Source: Chionis minor
Taxonomy: Eukaryota > Chordata > Aves > Charadriiformes > Chionididae
NCBI GenBank assembly: GCA_013398295.1
Contig: VZSF01004856.1
Location: forward strand, 458,822-522,821
Direction: 5' to 3'
Length of the DNA stretch: 64,000 nt
Positions 22,798-35,560 of the stretch are shown in pieces. The notes under the pieces were generated by a model. That model was given only the letters and a program-made list of their open reading frames with translations. It did not search any database and was not told where the DNA came from. The translations under genes and the position numbers were made by a program. Position 1 is the first letter of the stretch. Each line of letters begins with the position of its first letter.

Positions 22798-25700
22798 TCC
22801 ATATACCTAACATTGTGTATATATATATATCTATACTATACCTATACCTTATATATCAACATATCTAAAATTATACATAGAAAGTGGGAAATAGAATAGC
22901 ATTTTGCCTGACAGTAAACATATTTTAGAAACAGCAGAACTTAAAATCTTGTAATAATCACAATCATCATGTCTAAAGAAACCTATTATCTGTAGATCTT
23001 CAGTAAACTGGGCTTCAGCTATGTCCACATAGTATTGCAGCAAACAGGAGCAGTGAAGCAGTGGGGTGAAGCAGTTGATGCTGAGGACCCAACAGCCACA
23101 CAGTGTGCACAGGGATGGTGGGGGGTCTTCCCTAGGCTAGCACCAGTCCAGTACCATAGGCTTAATGCGTGTTAGCAGTCAGAGTCTGCTCGATGTCCTC
23201 CTGGAGTGCATCTTCTGGGCTAGGCTCACCCAAGAAGATGTCGGTGCTCCACTGTGTGAACAAAAACACAATGATGATTGTGAGATTCACTTCACAAGCA
23301 TGATCCTAATCTGAACTGAAACGTCAGTATGGTCCCAGCCTGCTGCCCTTCTCCAGCAAGAATTCAGGAAGACAAACCTGAGTGACAAAGTACTCTCTTC
23401 CCTGGGCTTGCTGGCTGCTCCCTTTATGTCCTGGTAAAGGTTTACTCTTTACCTTTGTAGGGACATGTGAAGCAAGCAAGTACACCAACTTACTTCAAAT
23501 CCAGTCTCTCCCCTCATTAAGCATCACACATAATATACTACTCCATGAAATCAACAGGTAAAAATATAAATGATAGAACCCAATTCCTATCTGTATTTCC
23601 CAGCTCGCATCAGAAAAAGTACAGGAAGCTTCTCATGCAGGGGCATGCTTGGACAGATGAATGCAGTCACGCTGCATGTAAACTGGCCTGGGCACACACG
23701 CCGTACGGCCTTCTGGAGACCCTGTTCCCTATACGTCTTGTTGCCTCAGGTTTCTCAAGTAGGAGATTGGAAGTTTGTCTGTTGCATGTGGTACTAGATA
23801 GGGAGTCGGACTGTGGCTGGGAATACACTGAGATGTTCTGCTGTGATTTCTGTTTAGGCTTCTTTTCATTCCTTTCAGAGCCTTCCCTAACGTCTTCACT
23901 GTCCTTTTTAACCCAACAGTACTGTTGGTCAGATGAGAGCCTTATCAGCTTTGTCACATCATCAAAGTCTCCAGCAAAGTGATGCAGTACCACTTTTCAT
24001 CACTTTTCTTGGGTTGGCTGCTTTCACTGGCTTATCTATTGTATGTCCCAGGAAGACCTATTCAAATCCCGATGGCTTTTGGAAACCCCAGCATGGCTGC
24101 CTGACACACATACAGTACCCTGTTAACTATCTAGCCCCTGCTTTAATCAAGTTTCCTGAGGGAGGCATTAATTCCTGGAAATAAAATAACAAGCAGTACA
24201 GAACTGAAATACTAAACTAGATCATATGTGATAGTTAATGGAAAGCTGAAATTGCTCACGGTTTCCACAGTCAGCATTGCAGAAGCCAGTGTGACAAACA
24301 AATGAAGGCAGAGAGCCAAAATTTTCTTGTTCCCCAGGACAGGGTAATTCCCACATGTCCCCATTTGAGTTAAAAATACATTTTCCTTCCAGAACATGTG
24401 TCTTGTCTTCACTGAAGTGTCATGGAGACAAATTTGTCTCTGTCTGCTTATTATACAGGTAAAACACACTGGAGTGAAGACCTCCTAAGAAAGTTCATTC
24501 TTTGGTGGAAAAGGGTGTGGGGAGACAATATGCAAAGAAAGGGTATCTAAAATACCTTCTGACTTATAACTATTCTGATTTTCAGACACTACATAAAAAC
24601 AAGGTCTAATTCTCAAGTGACAGCAGCTTATTTTCAGTGATCATTTGCTCCTACTAGGTATTTGGTGCCTCAAGTAACTGTCCCTCCCACCAGCCTCTAC
24701 TTCCTTTTAAGATACTGAGGACCTCTCGAAGCCAAACAAAATTACTCCTTTTACTACTTTTGAAACCAAACCAAGAGCTGAGGTCCTGGGGAATAAAACC
24801 CAACAATGACTGGGTCAAACAAACTGCTTGCACAAAGCTGATGCACTGTCGAGCTATTTTTGCTGCTGCTGAGAGAAAAGTCAGATTTGGCCCTGGGGGA
24901 CGTAGGGCTTGGGTGCCTGTTACCTCGCCCCCATGCAGGCAGACACTAGCCCGGCCGCCTGCCTCAGGTTCTGCTTTCTGGAAGCCAGCTCTTATTACCT
25001 GATTTGTTTTTTTCAAATATGGATGATCCCAGTCCATGAACTGAAAAAAAGACCTGTGAGCCACAGGATCTGTTCTCCCTCAGGTCGTTATCTGCCAGGC
25101 TGCAGGAGTGTAATTGATTAACTTGCCCACATCCTCTGGGTCATTGGTCCCAAGAGGACAAGGACAGAGCATTGTCACAGTGTAGTCCCTCTTCAGGGCT
25201 CACATGTAGTGCAGTGTTGGCATGTTTGGCCTGAGAAAATGAGATCCATCCTGATATTGCAACTTCACGGAAGAATAGGGAAAGCAAAGAGTGAGGGTGA
25301 GCTGAAAATTAGCAGCCAGGGCTTGTGATTTTGACTGTCAGTAGAGACAATTGTTAACAGGATACCCAGAGAATGAGGACGATGCAAGTGAAGCAAGTAA
25401 ATCAAAAGAAGCCCTTTTGACTTCATTTTGCACTTTGGATTAAACCACACAAACAGCCGTTGGCCTTCTGCCACCTCCTCCACCCATGAGAGCAGCTCTC
25501 AGAGGTGACTTCACTTGCCAGTTGCAACCTTCAGCAGCCTTACTGACTTTCATCAACTTCCTTCCTGTCTTTTTATTCCCCTTCCTATTATTTAATCAGT
25601 GGTGTAAAACGGGTCTTTGATCACCACACAGTTCAGCAAAGCAAATTGCCTTAGTATATTTCTTCCTTCATTTAGAAGCTAAATAAACAGCAACCTGTGA

Positions 25701-26111
25701 GTATCTTCCACTTAATGTTATTTACTTACTCATGGCCTTGGTAACAGACTACAAAAAAGCCCTGCAAAATAGCAGAGATTATATCTTTTTTTTGCAGTGA
25801 TGATCCCTTGTAATTTTTAGCATTAACAGGAAGTGATTTCAGTGTGCTTCAAGTGGGTGCAGTAAAGGGAGCAATGACCCATCTATAGAAAATAGTCTCA
25901 TCACTCCATGACATATCAGCTTAGCTTAAGTCAGTGCAGCGTGTTGTTCTGACAGGAGAACCTCAGTCCCTTTTGTAATATGCTGCAAAGTACATGTGTA
26001 AAGACATCTACTGTACTTTTTGGACCCATCTTCTACCCATGGACAAAGTTTAGAGGATTAATCCTCAAGGGCCCCTGGCATCCTTAAAATTCGTGCTCTT
26101 GTGCAATCACT
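22798..26111. other. intergenic region with no assigned gene
   Basis: It contains a short TA-rich microsatellite near 22.82 kb. Apart from two unexplained open stretches on minus (23667-23993 and 24260-24411, listed separately), I see no repeat or gene that I can name. Confidence 0.6.
24260..24411 (-). other. possible orphan exon, cysteine-rich
   Basis: On minus a CAG acceptor (24414-24412, preceded by CACTT) and a donor C|GTGAGC (24259-24254) enclose 152 nt with one frame open for 50 codons. The translation has five cysteines in its last 42 residues, including WELPCPG, VCHTGFC and NADCGN, which looks like a small disulphide-rich extracellular module. I do not recognise the family. It sits 2.4 kb upstream of CRLF2 exon 1 on the same strand. 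A stop lies just before the acceptor. Fifty open codons can arise by chance, so this is a hint only. Confidence 0.2.
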
Positions 26112-26303
26112 TCAAAAAGTGGTGTCTGAGCACTGGCACGGGTTGCCCAGGGAAGTTGTGGAGCCTCCGTCTGTGGGGATATTCAAAACTCAACTGTACA
26201 TAGTCTTGGGCAACTAGCTCTATTTGATCCTGCTTGAGCAGGGAGATTTGACTAAATGGTTTTGAGAGCTTCCTTCCAACCTCATTCATTCTGTGATGTT
26301 GTG
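26112..26303 (+). repeat. CR1 LINE 3'-end fragment, diverged
   Basis: About 190 bp beginning near the 'gcacgggttgcccagggaagttgtgg' block and ending in TTCCTTCCAACCTCATTCATTCTGTGAT. The plus orientation is shown by the terminal octamer. Several indels mark it as older than the 41.9-kb copy. Confidence 0.88.
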
Positions 26304-26635
26304 AAAACACAAGAAATTATACACCATTTCACATTTACACATCTGAAGTATTGGAGTTCTGGTACCTCCTTATCCCCAATTTCCCAAGGATGTGGCAGAG
26401 TTAGAAAACAGAGAGATGAGCTGCAAAGTCAGCCAGAGGCAGGGACCAATATTTGTAAGAAGAAAAAATTGAGAGAATTGTGCTTTGTAACTTGCAGATG
26501 AGTGAGTGAAGAATTAATAAAGGTCTAGAAGTTCACGAATAATCAGATGTAAGTTGGGAGTAATTGTTTGCCTTTTCTCACAACATGGGACTTCCCGACT
26601 TCATAAATGGAGTTGTGAGGCAGTAAACAAACATC

Positions 26636-27612
26636 ATAGAATCATGGAATAATAGAGTGGTTTAGGTTGGAAGGGACGTTAATTTTCCTAGTCCCTGCCT
26701 TTGCCTTCTGTGACCTGGGCAGTGAGGTTAGAGCCCTTGCTGGTGAAGACTGAGGCAAAAACATCACTGAGTACCTCAGCCTTCTCCATGTCCTGGGTGA
26801 CCAGATCTCCTGTTTCCTTCCAGAGAGGGCCTACATCTTCCTCAGTCTTCATTTTATCACTGACATATTTATAGAAGTTTTTCTTGTTGTCCTGGATGTC
26901 CCTGGCCAGATTTAATTCTATCTGGGCTTTAGCTTGCCTAACACAGTCCCTGGCTGCTCAGACAGTTTCTCTGTATTCCTCACAGGGTACCTGTCCTTGC
27001 TTCCACCCTCTGTAGGCCTCCTTTTTGCTTTTGAGTTTGTCCAGAAGCTTCTTGTTGACCCATGCAGGTCTCCTGACTTTTTTGCCTGACTTCTTTGTTG
27101 GGATACATCACTCCTGAGTTTGGAGGAGGTGATCCTTGAATATTAGCCAGCTTCCTTGGGAGCCTCTCCCCTCCAGAGCTTTATCCTATGGAACCATACC
27201 AAGCAGATCCCTGAAAAGGACGGAGTCTGCTCTCCTGAAGTGCAGGGTAGTGAGCTTGCTGTGCACTCTCCTCACTGCCTTAAGGATCTTGAACTCTACC
27301 ATTTCGTGATCATTGCAGCCAAGGCTACCCTTGAGCTTGACTTTCCCCACTAGTCTCTCCTTGTTGGCAGGGTCAAGGTCCAGCATAGCTCCTCTCCTCT
27401 TTGGATCCTCTACCACTTGGAGAAGGAAGTTATCATCAATGCATTCCAAGAACTTAGATCGCTTGGGGCCCGCTGTGTTGCCCCTCTAACAGATATCAGG
27501 GTGGTTGAAGAACCTCATGAGGACCAGGGCCTGTGAACGTGATGCCACTCCTGCCTGTCTGACAAGGGCCTCATCCGGTCTGTCATCCTGGTCAGATGGC
27601 CTGTAATAATAA
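26636..27612 (-). mobile_element. CR1 LINE with internal deletion (endonuclease/RT linker part)
   Basis: The left 55-60 bp are the CR1 3' end on minus (CATAGAATCATGGAATAATAGAG...). They then join directly to sequence from the middle of ORF2. A minus frame at 27186-27449 carries segments such as DDNFLLQVVEDP, RRGAMLDL, GSLGCNDHEMVEFKIL and RRVHSKLTT, typical of the C-terminal part of the CR1 endonuclease region. The reverse-transcriptase core and most of the 3' region are absent, so the copy is defective, either by deletion or as two nested fragments. Confidence 0.87.
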
Positions 27613-29189
27613 TTGTAATAAAATAACACTATTTCTGATAATCTGTCTTCAAATCGTGGAGTGTGCTCCATAGTAAGCAAGTTGCAGCTTGGCAACTGAT
27701 ACTATATTTTTGGTGGGTCCAGGAATGCTGACACGACCAACACCAGTAAGAATGAAATAAAATATGGTAGACAGTTGGTGAAAGAGGAAAGAAAGAGAAA
27801 TATCACTTGTCTGTTCACAAGAAATAGAACCTGACATGAACAGGAGAGACATGCTCTAGAATCTGAAATTTTAATCACTAAGGATAAGAAAGAGGAACAA
27901 ATTACACAGAACGGGACCTAGTCACAGATTTTAATATCGGATTATGATGAAGAGACTTCTTTAACGTATAAAAAATTGGTCATTTTTAACCCATAAATCC
28001 TGGACTGGCAATGTGGGAGTATTCAGTGTCTAAAACTCAACAAACATTCACATATTTCTTTCTCTGGACGAATCTGCAACAGTTACACTCAAGCTAACAG
28101 TTACAATTCAAACTAAAATCTGACTATCTTAAATTCGCAGGCTGATCTCTCTGTTACAGGAATTTGCCCTGAAATAGGAAAGCAGAGGTTGTTCTAGATG
28201 GAGCAATGATTAACATGTGTGTGTGTGTGTCCCCGCAAGAACATTACCTTTCTAGCTTTAAAATGCAAGTAAGCTTAGTTACAGATCCTATACATGATTT
28301 CACTACAGAGTTTTATCACTAAAGACAACGGAGAGTTTCCTGCTGCTTTGCACTTGTTTGCATGATATCATTACAATCTGCCCAACAATACTTGTTTTCT
28401 GAACTTACTGGAAACCTTTGAGCTTCCATTCATTCTCAGGCATTGCCTGTTAGCTAGTAGTAGCCACAATATACAAGTATTCAAAACTGTGAACTCACCA
28501 AAAATACTGCAGAGAACAGCATGTAAAAGCCTGATCTGCAGTCATTTGTACCAGTGCTGTTCTCATTCAGCACTGTCCTGTACCTGCCTGGCACTCAACT
28601 GCCACCAGTGACAATACCTGTGCCAAGGGAAGGGTAGCATTAAACCAGACTCTGTGTGTACTGCACCAGTAGGTAAAGCTGTCTCAAACAAAATTAATTC
28701 AGAAATTCATTATTAGAGCTGCAAGGTGAAGTATCCCAAAGTCAGAATATAGAGTGTTGTATAAGCTAAACCCCTTATGCAACTTCTTTTGTCTGCATAC
28801 TGCATAAAACTTAACCACAGAGAGATGAGTCTGGACAGCAGAAAGAAGCTGCTTTTTGAATGGATCACACCTGGATCATGAAGGAGACTTTTATGTGTAG
28901 GATGTGCTTGATATGCTAATATGGAAGGTATATGCTGAATGAATGTGGGTGCTACAGAAATAAAGAAGAAGGTGTCCTGATAAAGGATAGTCACATGCTG
29001 TGCAAGGCATTTGTCTACATGTTACAAGTTCTTAACTTTGGTAAGGTCTGTTACTGACATTAACAGCTTCCATATAAATTTCATGCCCTTACCTAAAAGA
29101 ATAAACATTCTTGCCCATTGTGAAAAAATATATCAGCAGAAATGTTTCAATGTCAGCAAATAAAAAACCTTAGTCCCTAAAATATGGAG
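27613..29189. other. intergenic region, nothing recognised
   Basis: AT-rich. It has a short (TG) run near 28219-28232. I see no CR1 terminus, no conserved-looking open frame and no RNA gene. Confidence 0.6.
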
Positions 29190-29262
29190 TGAAAGAGAAG
29201 AGGGAAGAGAAGGGAAGGGAAGGGAAGGGAAGGGAAGGGAAGGGAAGGGAAGGGAAGGGAAT
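29190..29262. repeat. (GGGAA)n microsatellite
   Basis: A purine pentanucleotide array, imperfect at its left edge (GAGAAGAGGGAAGA) and perfect for about twelve units. It directly abuts the 3' end of a minus-oriented CR1 fragment, a common origin for such arrays. It may vary in length between individuals. Confidence 0.95.
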
Positions 29263-29480
29263 ATTATATTTCAGTTGGAGGAGACCTACAGTGAGCCTCT
29301 AGTCCAACTGCCTAACCACTTCAAGGCTGACCAAAAGTTAAACCATTTTATTAAGGTCATCGTCCAAATGCATCTTAAACATTGATAGGCTTGGGGTATC
29401 AACCACCTATCTAGGAAGCTTGTTCCAGTGTTTGACCACCCTCTCTGTAAAGAAATGTTTCACAATATCAAGCCTGAAAC
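29263..29480 (-). repeat. CR1 LINE 3' fragment
   Basis: On plus it reads TTGGAGGAGACC...CCTCTAGTCCAACTGCC and, further right, GAAGCTTGTTCCAGTGTTTGACCACC, which are antisense CR1 3' blocks. The terminal octamers appear to have been replaced by the neighbouring GGGAA array. Confidence 0.85.
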
Positions 29481-32400
29481 TCCAAAGAAAAAAAAAAATT
29501 TGCTGAAGTTAATCACATTCTAAAAAAAAATCAGACACATTCAAGCACCCAACTTAACATAAAAATTAAGAATGAACAGTTCAAGTTATACAGTAGTGGA
29601 ACATTATAAACAAAAAACCCCCACTTTTTGCAGGTAGTATACAACAATTTGCTTATTAGAAGGTGTCATCTCTCTCCTTCAGAAAAAGTCTTTTTATTAT
29701 TCCAGTGAATAGTACATGTTTAATTTTTCACCATATTGCTTTGTTACATTTCATCCTTGCCATGTGTATCCTTAAAAATGCTTGTAGTAAGTACTATTTG
29801 TGTTCTTAGTATTATGCTTTTATTTTCTGTGGAAGAAAATAATAGAATTATAAATTCGGGGATGCAACTGAACCCATTTCTCTTTTTGGGACATCCTCAA
29901 TTTTTGGAGTATTTTGCATCAAATGGACACCTGACAGTCAGTTACACTTCTATTCTCTTTCTCTTTTCTCATCTACTTTTGTAGACTTATCATGCGTGGG
30001 GTCCTTCAGTTACAAGTCTAAATATTGTCTTAGTCCCACTTCGAAACTGAAAAGATGGCAAAGCAAACTTTACTCATTTAGCGAGCTCATATTAAAATTA
30101 CCTTTACTGGAAATGAAGATGTTAGCAAGGGTAAGGGGGAGAAAGAATAAGATTTTGTCTTGATTTTCGTCTGTGTTTGTAGAGAATAGATAATCACTGC
30201 CAAGGGTGCTGTGCGAGGGGTGAGCCTGCCTAGGAAAGTGGGCAAGTGGGTTGACAGCCAAGAGGATTTTGCCTGCAGTATGTAGATGGTCACTAGGGCA
30301 CAGAGAAGACACGCATGAGACAGGCATCAGGCAGGCTCTCATTTCATGATGGTGTTCTCATAAGGTGTTGCAGGCTCCTGTGCTTACTAGTGAGTCCCAA
30401 ATGGTTGGGAAAGTTCATGAAACACACCCTGGAATTTCCAGCCAGCTTCCCTCCCCCTCCTCTCTCCACTGCTGCTGACATTGATGGGGAGGAGATAAGG
30501 ATTAAGTTCAAGAGCTCTTCTGGAGAAGCATCTGCACATGCAGTTGTATAGGAGATACCGAAACTAAGATAAGAACATTAAGAATTATTTTTTCCATACT
30601 AGTTTTAACTTCTTATGAATGCAGTAGTTTTCAGATGGTATGACAAAATGCAGTTGTTGGATTTTCCTGCTTCTGAGTGCTAAATTTGATGCTCTGAGTC
30701 AAATCAGATTAATGAAATAGATCTGTTTTTTTGTTTACACTCATTTGGGTTTTTCATTAGAAAAAGTTGTGACGTGTTTCATGATGCATTTTCTATGGCT
30801 ACAATGGTGCAAGCTACAGCAACAGCAAAACCAGTGCTAATAACCTTCCAGCTAGCATTTCATTTCAAGAAATTGGGCTCCAGTTACAACATGCACTGAT
30901 GTACCTTGAAAAAAACAAACCCCACCAGATTTCACCCATTACTGATACGAAATGCTATTGGTATTTCAGCAGCTTGCCAGTGGAGGGTGTGTTGAAACAG
31001 GCTAAATGCTTTCCACACTGCCTATGTTCAACTGTTAACAGCAAACTTTTGTGGTACCTGGAACCAAACTTATTTTAAAAAAAAACTCAACTGATCAGTG
31101 GGAAATAATGATAGACTGACTAGTCAGTAATCTCAGGGTGTACTGAGATGACTGCAGATTCTTATCTTTGGAAAGCATTTTAATCCTTGTCTCAGGTATT
31201 TGTTTTGAAACAAACAGGTACAACACTCATTTCATTCATCAGGCAGTTTGTTGCATTGTCTTTTATCCTTTTTTAGACAAGATTAACTCTGTCCAAAAAT
31301 TACAGCATACTATTTCATTCTTCTGAAACTACTGAGCAAGGACTTCCAGGAACATAGGATTTTATTTTCAGAAGTGGAACTGATTTCTGTTGGTACTTTT
31401 TTTTGGAAAATTTTTATTTGCTTTCTCAAATCACCACATTTCTTTTTCCACATAGAATTTGCCTGAGAATCAGCATTTTTCACCTTAGCATGCCTAAACT
31501 CAGTCACAGAAAGATCTGCAAAGCTTGTACTGGGAACTCAGCCTTGTGGACTTGTGAGGCACTGAACAATTTGTTCTAGTTTTCATAACAGATTAAATCT
31601 CTTATGAACCAAATGAACTCGCTGCTCCTGAAAACTCCCACATTCCACTGTTGTTGTCGATACTGTCCTAAAAATATTCCAGACTGCAATTATTATTTGA
31701 ATATATTTTAGTGCTCTCAAGTTTAAATCTTGCACAAAAAGTGATAACATCAAAGATATTTTGAACAGGTTTCCCTTGGCCTTGAAATCAGGTATTGACT
31801 TAATTTGAATTGAGATTAAAATCAACAAGACTTTAGGTCAGTCACAGGGCAGTGCAGGAATGGGAATATGAGAGCAGGGGACCGTGCAGGGGAAATATGT
31901 AGGGAACAGAATCTCCTTGTGCTGATGCTGCTACCTGGAAAAAAATACACCTCGATCATAGTGGTGGATTTGTACCACACACTGGTTCAAGGAAATATGA
32001 ACAGATCCTTCTGTGCAAATAGCACCTGCACTGCACTAGTAGCATTGCTACAGGTAGCAATGCTCCTTAATTTTCCAGGAGTTTGAACACTAGTGGGTTT
32101 TGCTAGAGTATAAGCTTTGGGGCAAGGAATTGAATCATACTTAAACTTTGGAGGACCCCGAGAAGAGCTATAGATTAGCTGTAAAAGTTCGTGTGTTTTA
32201 TCAGAAAGGGGTTCTCGCTGAAGATTCTTATCTGCAGTGAGCAGCAAGCAGGGAACAGGAACAGAAATCCTGATCTCACAGGTTAGGAAGGCATCTACAG
32301 TGTGCCACATGAAAAAAGATATAAACAAAGTTTTAAGTTTTGTGCTTGCTCTAGGAACACCATACTGATTATTTTCTTCACTTCTCCATATTTTTTATAA

Positions 32401-33299
32401 GCATCAGCTATTTTGAATGTACCTTCAGAACAGCCATATTTCCGCTTTACCTTAACCTGCATTTGATGAAGGGTGATTCCGATCTAACTAAAAGCAAGCA
32501 CTTTTTTCACGCAAGCCTGCTGTGATTCTTAAAGTGAGCAAAGGAGACACCCTAGCAAGCGGCCAGCTCTCTGGAACATTGCTTGAGGCCATCCAAGGAG
32601 GAGCAGAGGCTCTTCTATAGGAGCAGGCTGGCATGAGAGCTGTCACTGCAGGGATCAAGAGAAATCGTGTCTTCCAGTGACGAGCAATAGCCAGGCAAGC
32701 CTGCAGCAATTGACAAGCGGGTTTGGACTCTGATGGCTCTCAAAGGGGTTTTGATAAATAAGAACTCCTGAAAATTTGGTTCACAAGCCAGCCAGGTTGG
32801 ATCTAAACTAACTGAAATATCAAGAGTAAGATTTGCTAATTTTCACAAAAGGAGCATGTAAATTGAACACTTTTTATAACATACCCCAAGAAATTGTGTT
32901 GGCCCATATGTTAAAAATGCAATCTTTTAAGGCATCCCAAACTGCACATGCATCTTCACATACTGTCTCAGGGGCAAGGCAGGTTTTTGATTGCAAATAC
33001 ACAAAGTTACTTGTGTCTTGCAGTCAGCACAAGATGAAGGACAAACTGATGGTATTGTCTGGCTTTGGTCTGCAGTCCTGCCCAGCCTGTTTCTTGAATT
33101 TTTAGATATGCTCTTCTGCATGTGCACTCTCTGCACTCTTCCACTCTCTGCAGTAATAAGCATGAGTAGAGATGGGTGCCAGATGACCTCAACACGTGAA
33201 AATAAGGGCAGGGTGCGAGAATTTAAGCTTTCTTCTGGGCTTTTCTTTTTCCACCTGATATTCTTGACATGATGCACCAGAAAAGAAACTGCCAGGGTC

Positions 33300-33524
33300 T
33301 CAGCAGCAGCCAGAGAGTACTGCTGGCCTTTTCCTCCTGCACGGTGAAACCACTCCGTGTTTTGCCACCTTCCGCATCAGCAGCTTCTTCTGGTTTTGGT
33401 TCATCACTGTGACCTGTGCTTCATTTAAATCCTGTATAAGGAGATGGAGAATGCACATGAGCAGCAGCCCTAACACCAACTGCACCACTCTTAACCTTAG
33501 AATAATATATTCTGGACTCTAAGT
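33300..33524 (-). other. open stretch with hydrophobic segment, unassigned
   Basis: A minus frame open from a stop near 33525 to the stop at 33300 reads a basic lead (LRLR), a hydrophobic run of about 19 residues (VVQLVLGLLLMCILHLLIQ) and then DLNEAQ and a lysine-rich end. Internally a pyrimidine-rich tract ends in ATACAG before GATTTAAATG, which would be a good 3' splice site. I recognise no family, and chance is a fair explanation. Confidence 0.12.
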
Positions 33525-35309
33525 CAGATTGTTTTGTCAGAGTACCAGGGTGCCCAAATGGAGCGAGGGAGAAAATCAAGTGGGATAAACAATAAATATT
33601 CTTTAAATATATAAGGTATATTAAATGAAGAACTCTGGCTTTTGAACCTGATATCAAAGGCTAGGAACTTGAGTTTCCCAGACACTAAAATGACAGAAAT
33701 ACACTCTTGAATTTTTCAGTTGAAATGTTTTTGCTCAAAGGAATAATGGACACGGTTAGTAAAGCTAGATAAAATTCATTAAAAATGATTCAAAGGTGCT
33801 CCATAATAGCAGTTAGAACAGCAAAAGGAACATGCCTTTATATTTGGAAGTTTTCTCAACTCTTCTCCTTTTAAGTCTTACCTTTCTACATTATTCACAT
33901 TTGTAAAGTAACTCTGTAATGCTATTGATATTATCCTTTCCATCTTCTTTATCTGCAGAGTAGATATATTTTCTTCTTTTCTCCCCATTTAGTTGCAGTC
34001 CCAGATCACAGTACTCCATTACTCACTTTGGAACTTACTCAACACAGGAGAAAATTAAGCATTAAAGACAATTAAATGGGATGAAATGTAGGAATTTACA
34101 GCCCTGAAGGTGTGGGGCCAGGAGCAGCTCTTGGAGGGCGAGAGCTCCAGCTCTGCACTCAGGTTTCAACTGGTCTCTTCTGCAGAAGGACACAGCCATT
34201 TGGACGTGCATCTTTGAGTGCAAGAACAGGTGCAAATTATATGGGGATAAAGTCCTGTACAAAATTCTTAAATAAAAATATCATCTCCTTACGTTAATAC
34301 TCCACTGTCACTAGTTAAGATAAGATGTTGGACTGAGTAGCAGCTTCATGGATCTCAAATGGGGATCATTCAGGGAACACAGAAAAATAAAATGGCTTTG
34401 AATGCCTGAGTAACTGGAAAGTTGAAAACTAGCTAAATTTTAAAACTGAACAGTTAAGTTCATGCAGAGCTGAGCTGAGAAGTGTGACACAGCCAGGTGT
34501 AGGCATTGAAAACGCTCCATCAGCTCCAGCTCTCCCATCCTGGAGACACCAGCAAGGCTACCGTTACCTGTGTTTCACCTTGTTAAATTACTCCAATGCC
34601 CTGTTTTCCCCTTGTGTTACATTCCACCATGAAAAATGGAACACAGCTTCATTTAACTCATTCCATCAATAAGGAATTCAGTCTTTTTTTTTTTTAATCA
34701 TATATTTATTCAATTAGCAGAAAAAAATCAATTGGAAAACATTATTTAAAATTACATCTGTTGAAATTGTCAAAGTATTTAAATCACCAACTGTAAAGCT
34801 TTCAGAAATAAAAATGGTAATTTCTCCAGAGTTCCAGTTTCATGAAATGGAAAATTAAATCATAATTGTAATACATATTTAAATACATATTTTTAATCAA
34901 AAAATAAGAACGTCAGTAATTGCAAAGGCCAAATACATAATCATCAATAACATCAGCTATGTTTCAAGAAAACTTTCCTTTTCAGAAGGTAGCTGTGCCT
35001 CGATGGAAACATTTCAGCCATTGCTCATTGAAAATGTTCAGCTTCTTTGAACATGTATGGAAGAACCTAAGCACTGTTCACCTGACACAGGTGGACACAG
35101 GGGCTCTATCCCTCTCATGGGACTAGTTGTTCACAATCTCCTACAGACCTGATTACAGGGCAGTGAGCTAAGGAAAGTAAAAATAAATAAAAATACACAA
35201 GTAAATGGACAAAAATGAAGAATAACACTTTGGAAGTAAAATATTTTTAAAGGGAGGGGAAAAGTTTATTGATTTAGAAACTTGTGTCTCTGTTTTGCAT
35301 TTGAGTTTC

Positions 35310-35560
35310 GAATGTCTTCCAAAATACACTCATGATTTCATGCATAATCAGTGTGACATGAAATTACAGTGACTGCTGATGCAAATGAGGTAATTGTGCA
35401 TGCCAATTATGTGTTACATGCCTGTTGCATTGTTTGAATAAGCAATTACTGAATTTATAGAGACAAGCGTGTTAACTAGGAATGCATATTAGGCACATAA
35501 TTACCACCACTTAATTCAGAAAATCAGGCAAAGCAGAATTTAGCTGGGGGAATGGTTATG
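35310..35560. promoter_or_regulatory. candidate conserved regulatory element
   Basis: Within 250 bp are a perfect octamer ATGCAAAT (35379-35386), several homeodomain cores in both orientations (TAATTG 35391, CAATTA 35404, CAATTA 35443, a TAATTA-type site near 35499, TTAATT 35511) and repeated TGCAT/ATGCA elements. No long open frame and no repeat family fits. Such packing resembles the conserved non-coding elements that surround developmental genes. In human the CRLF2 neighbourhood lies next to the SHOX regulatory domain. The link is inference. Confidence 0.3.

Noticed and set aside
24654..25064. 136-codon minus open frame
   Set aside because: The composition looks like random translation of a GC-richer patch, with no domain, no clear splice context and a competing plus frame of similar length.
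28219..28232. Short (TG) repeat as a microsatellite of note
   Set aside because: Only about seven units; too short to be remarkable.
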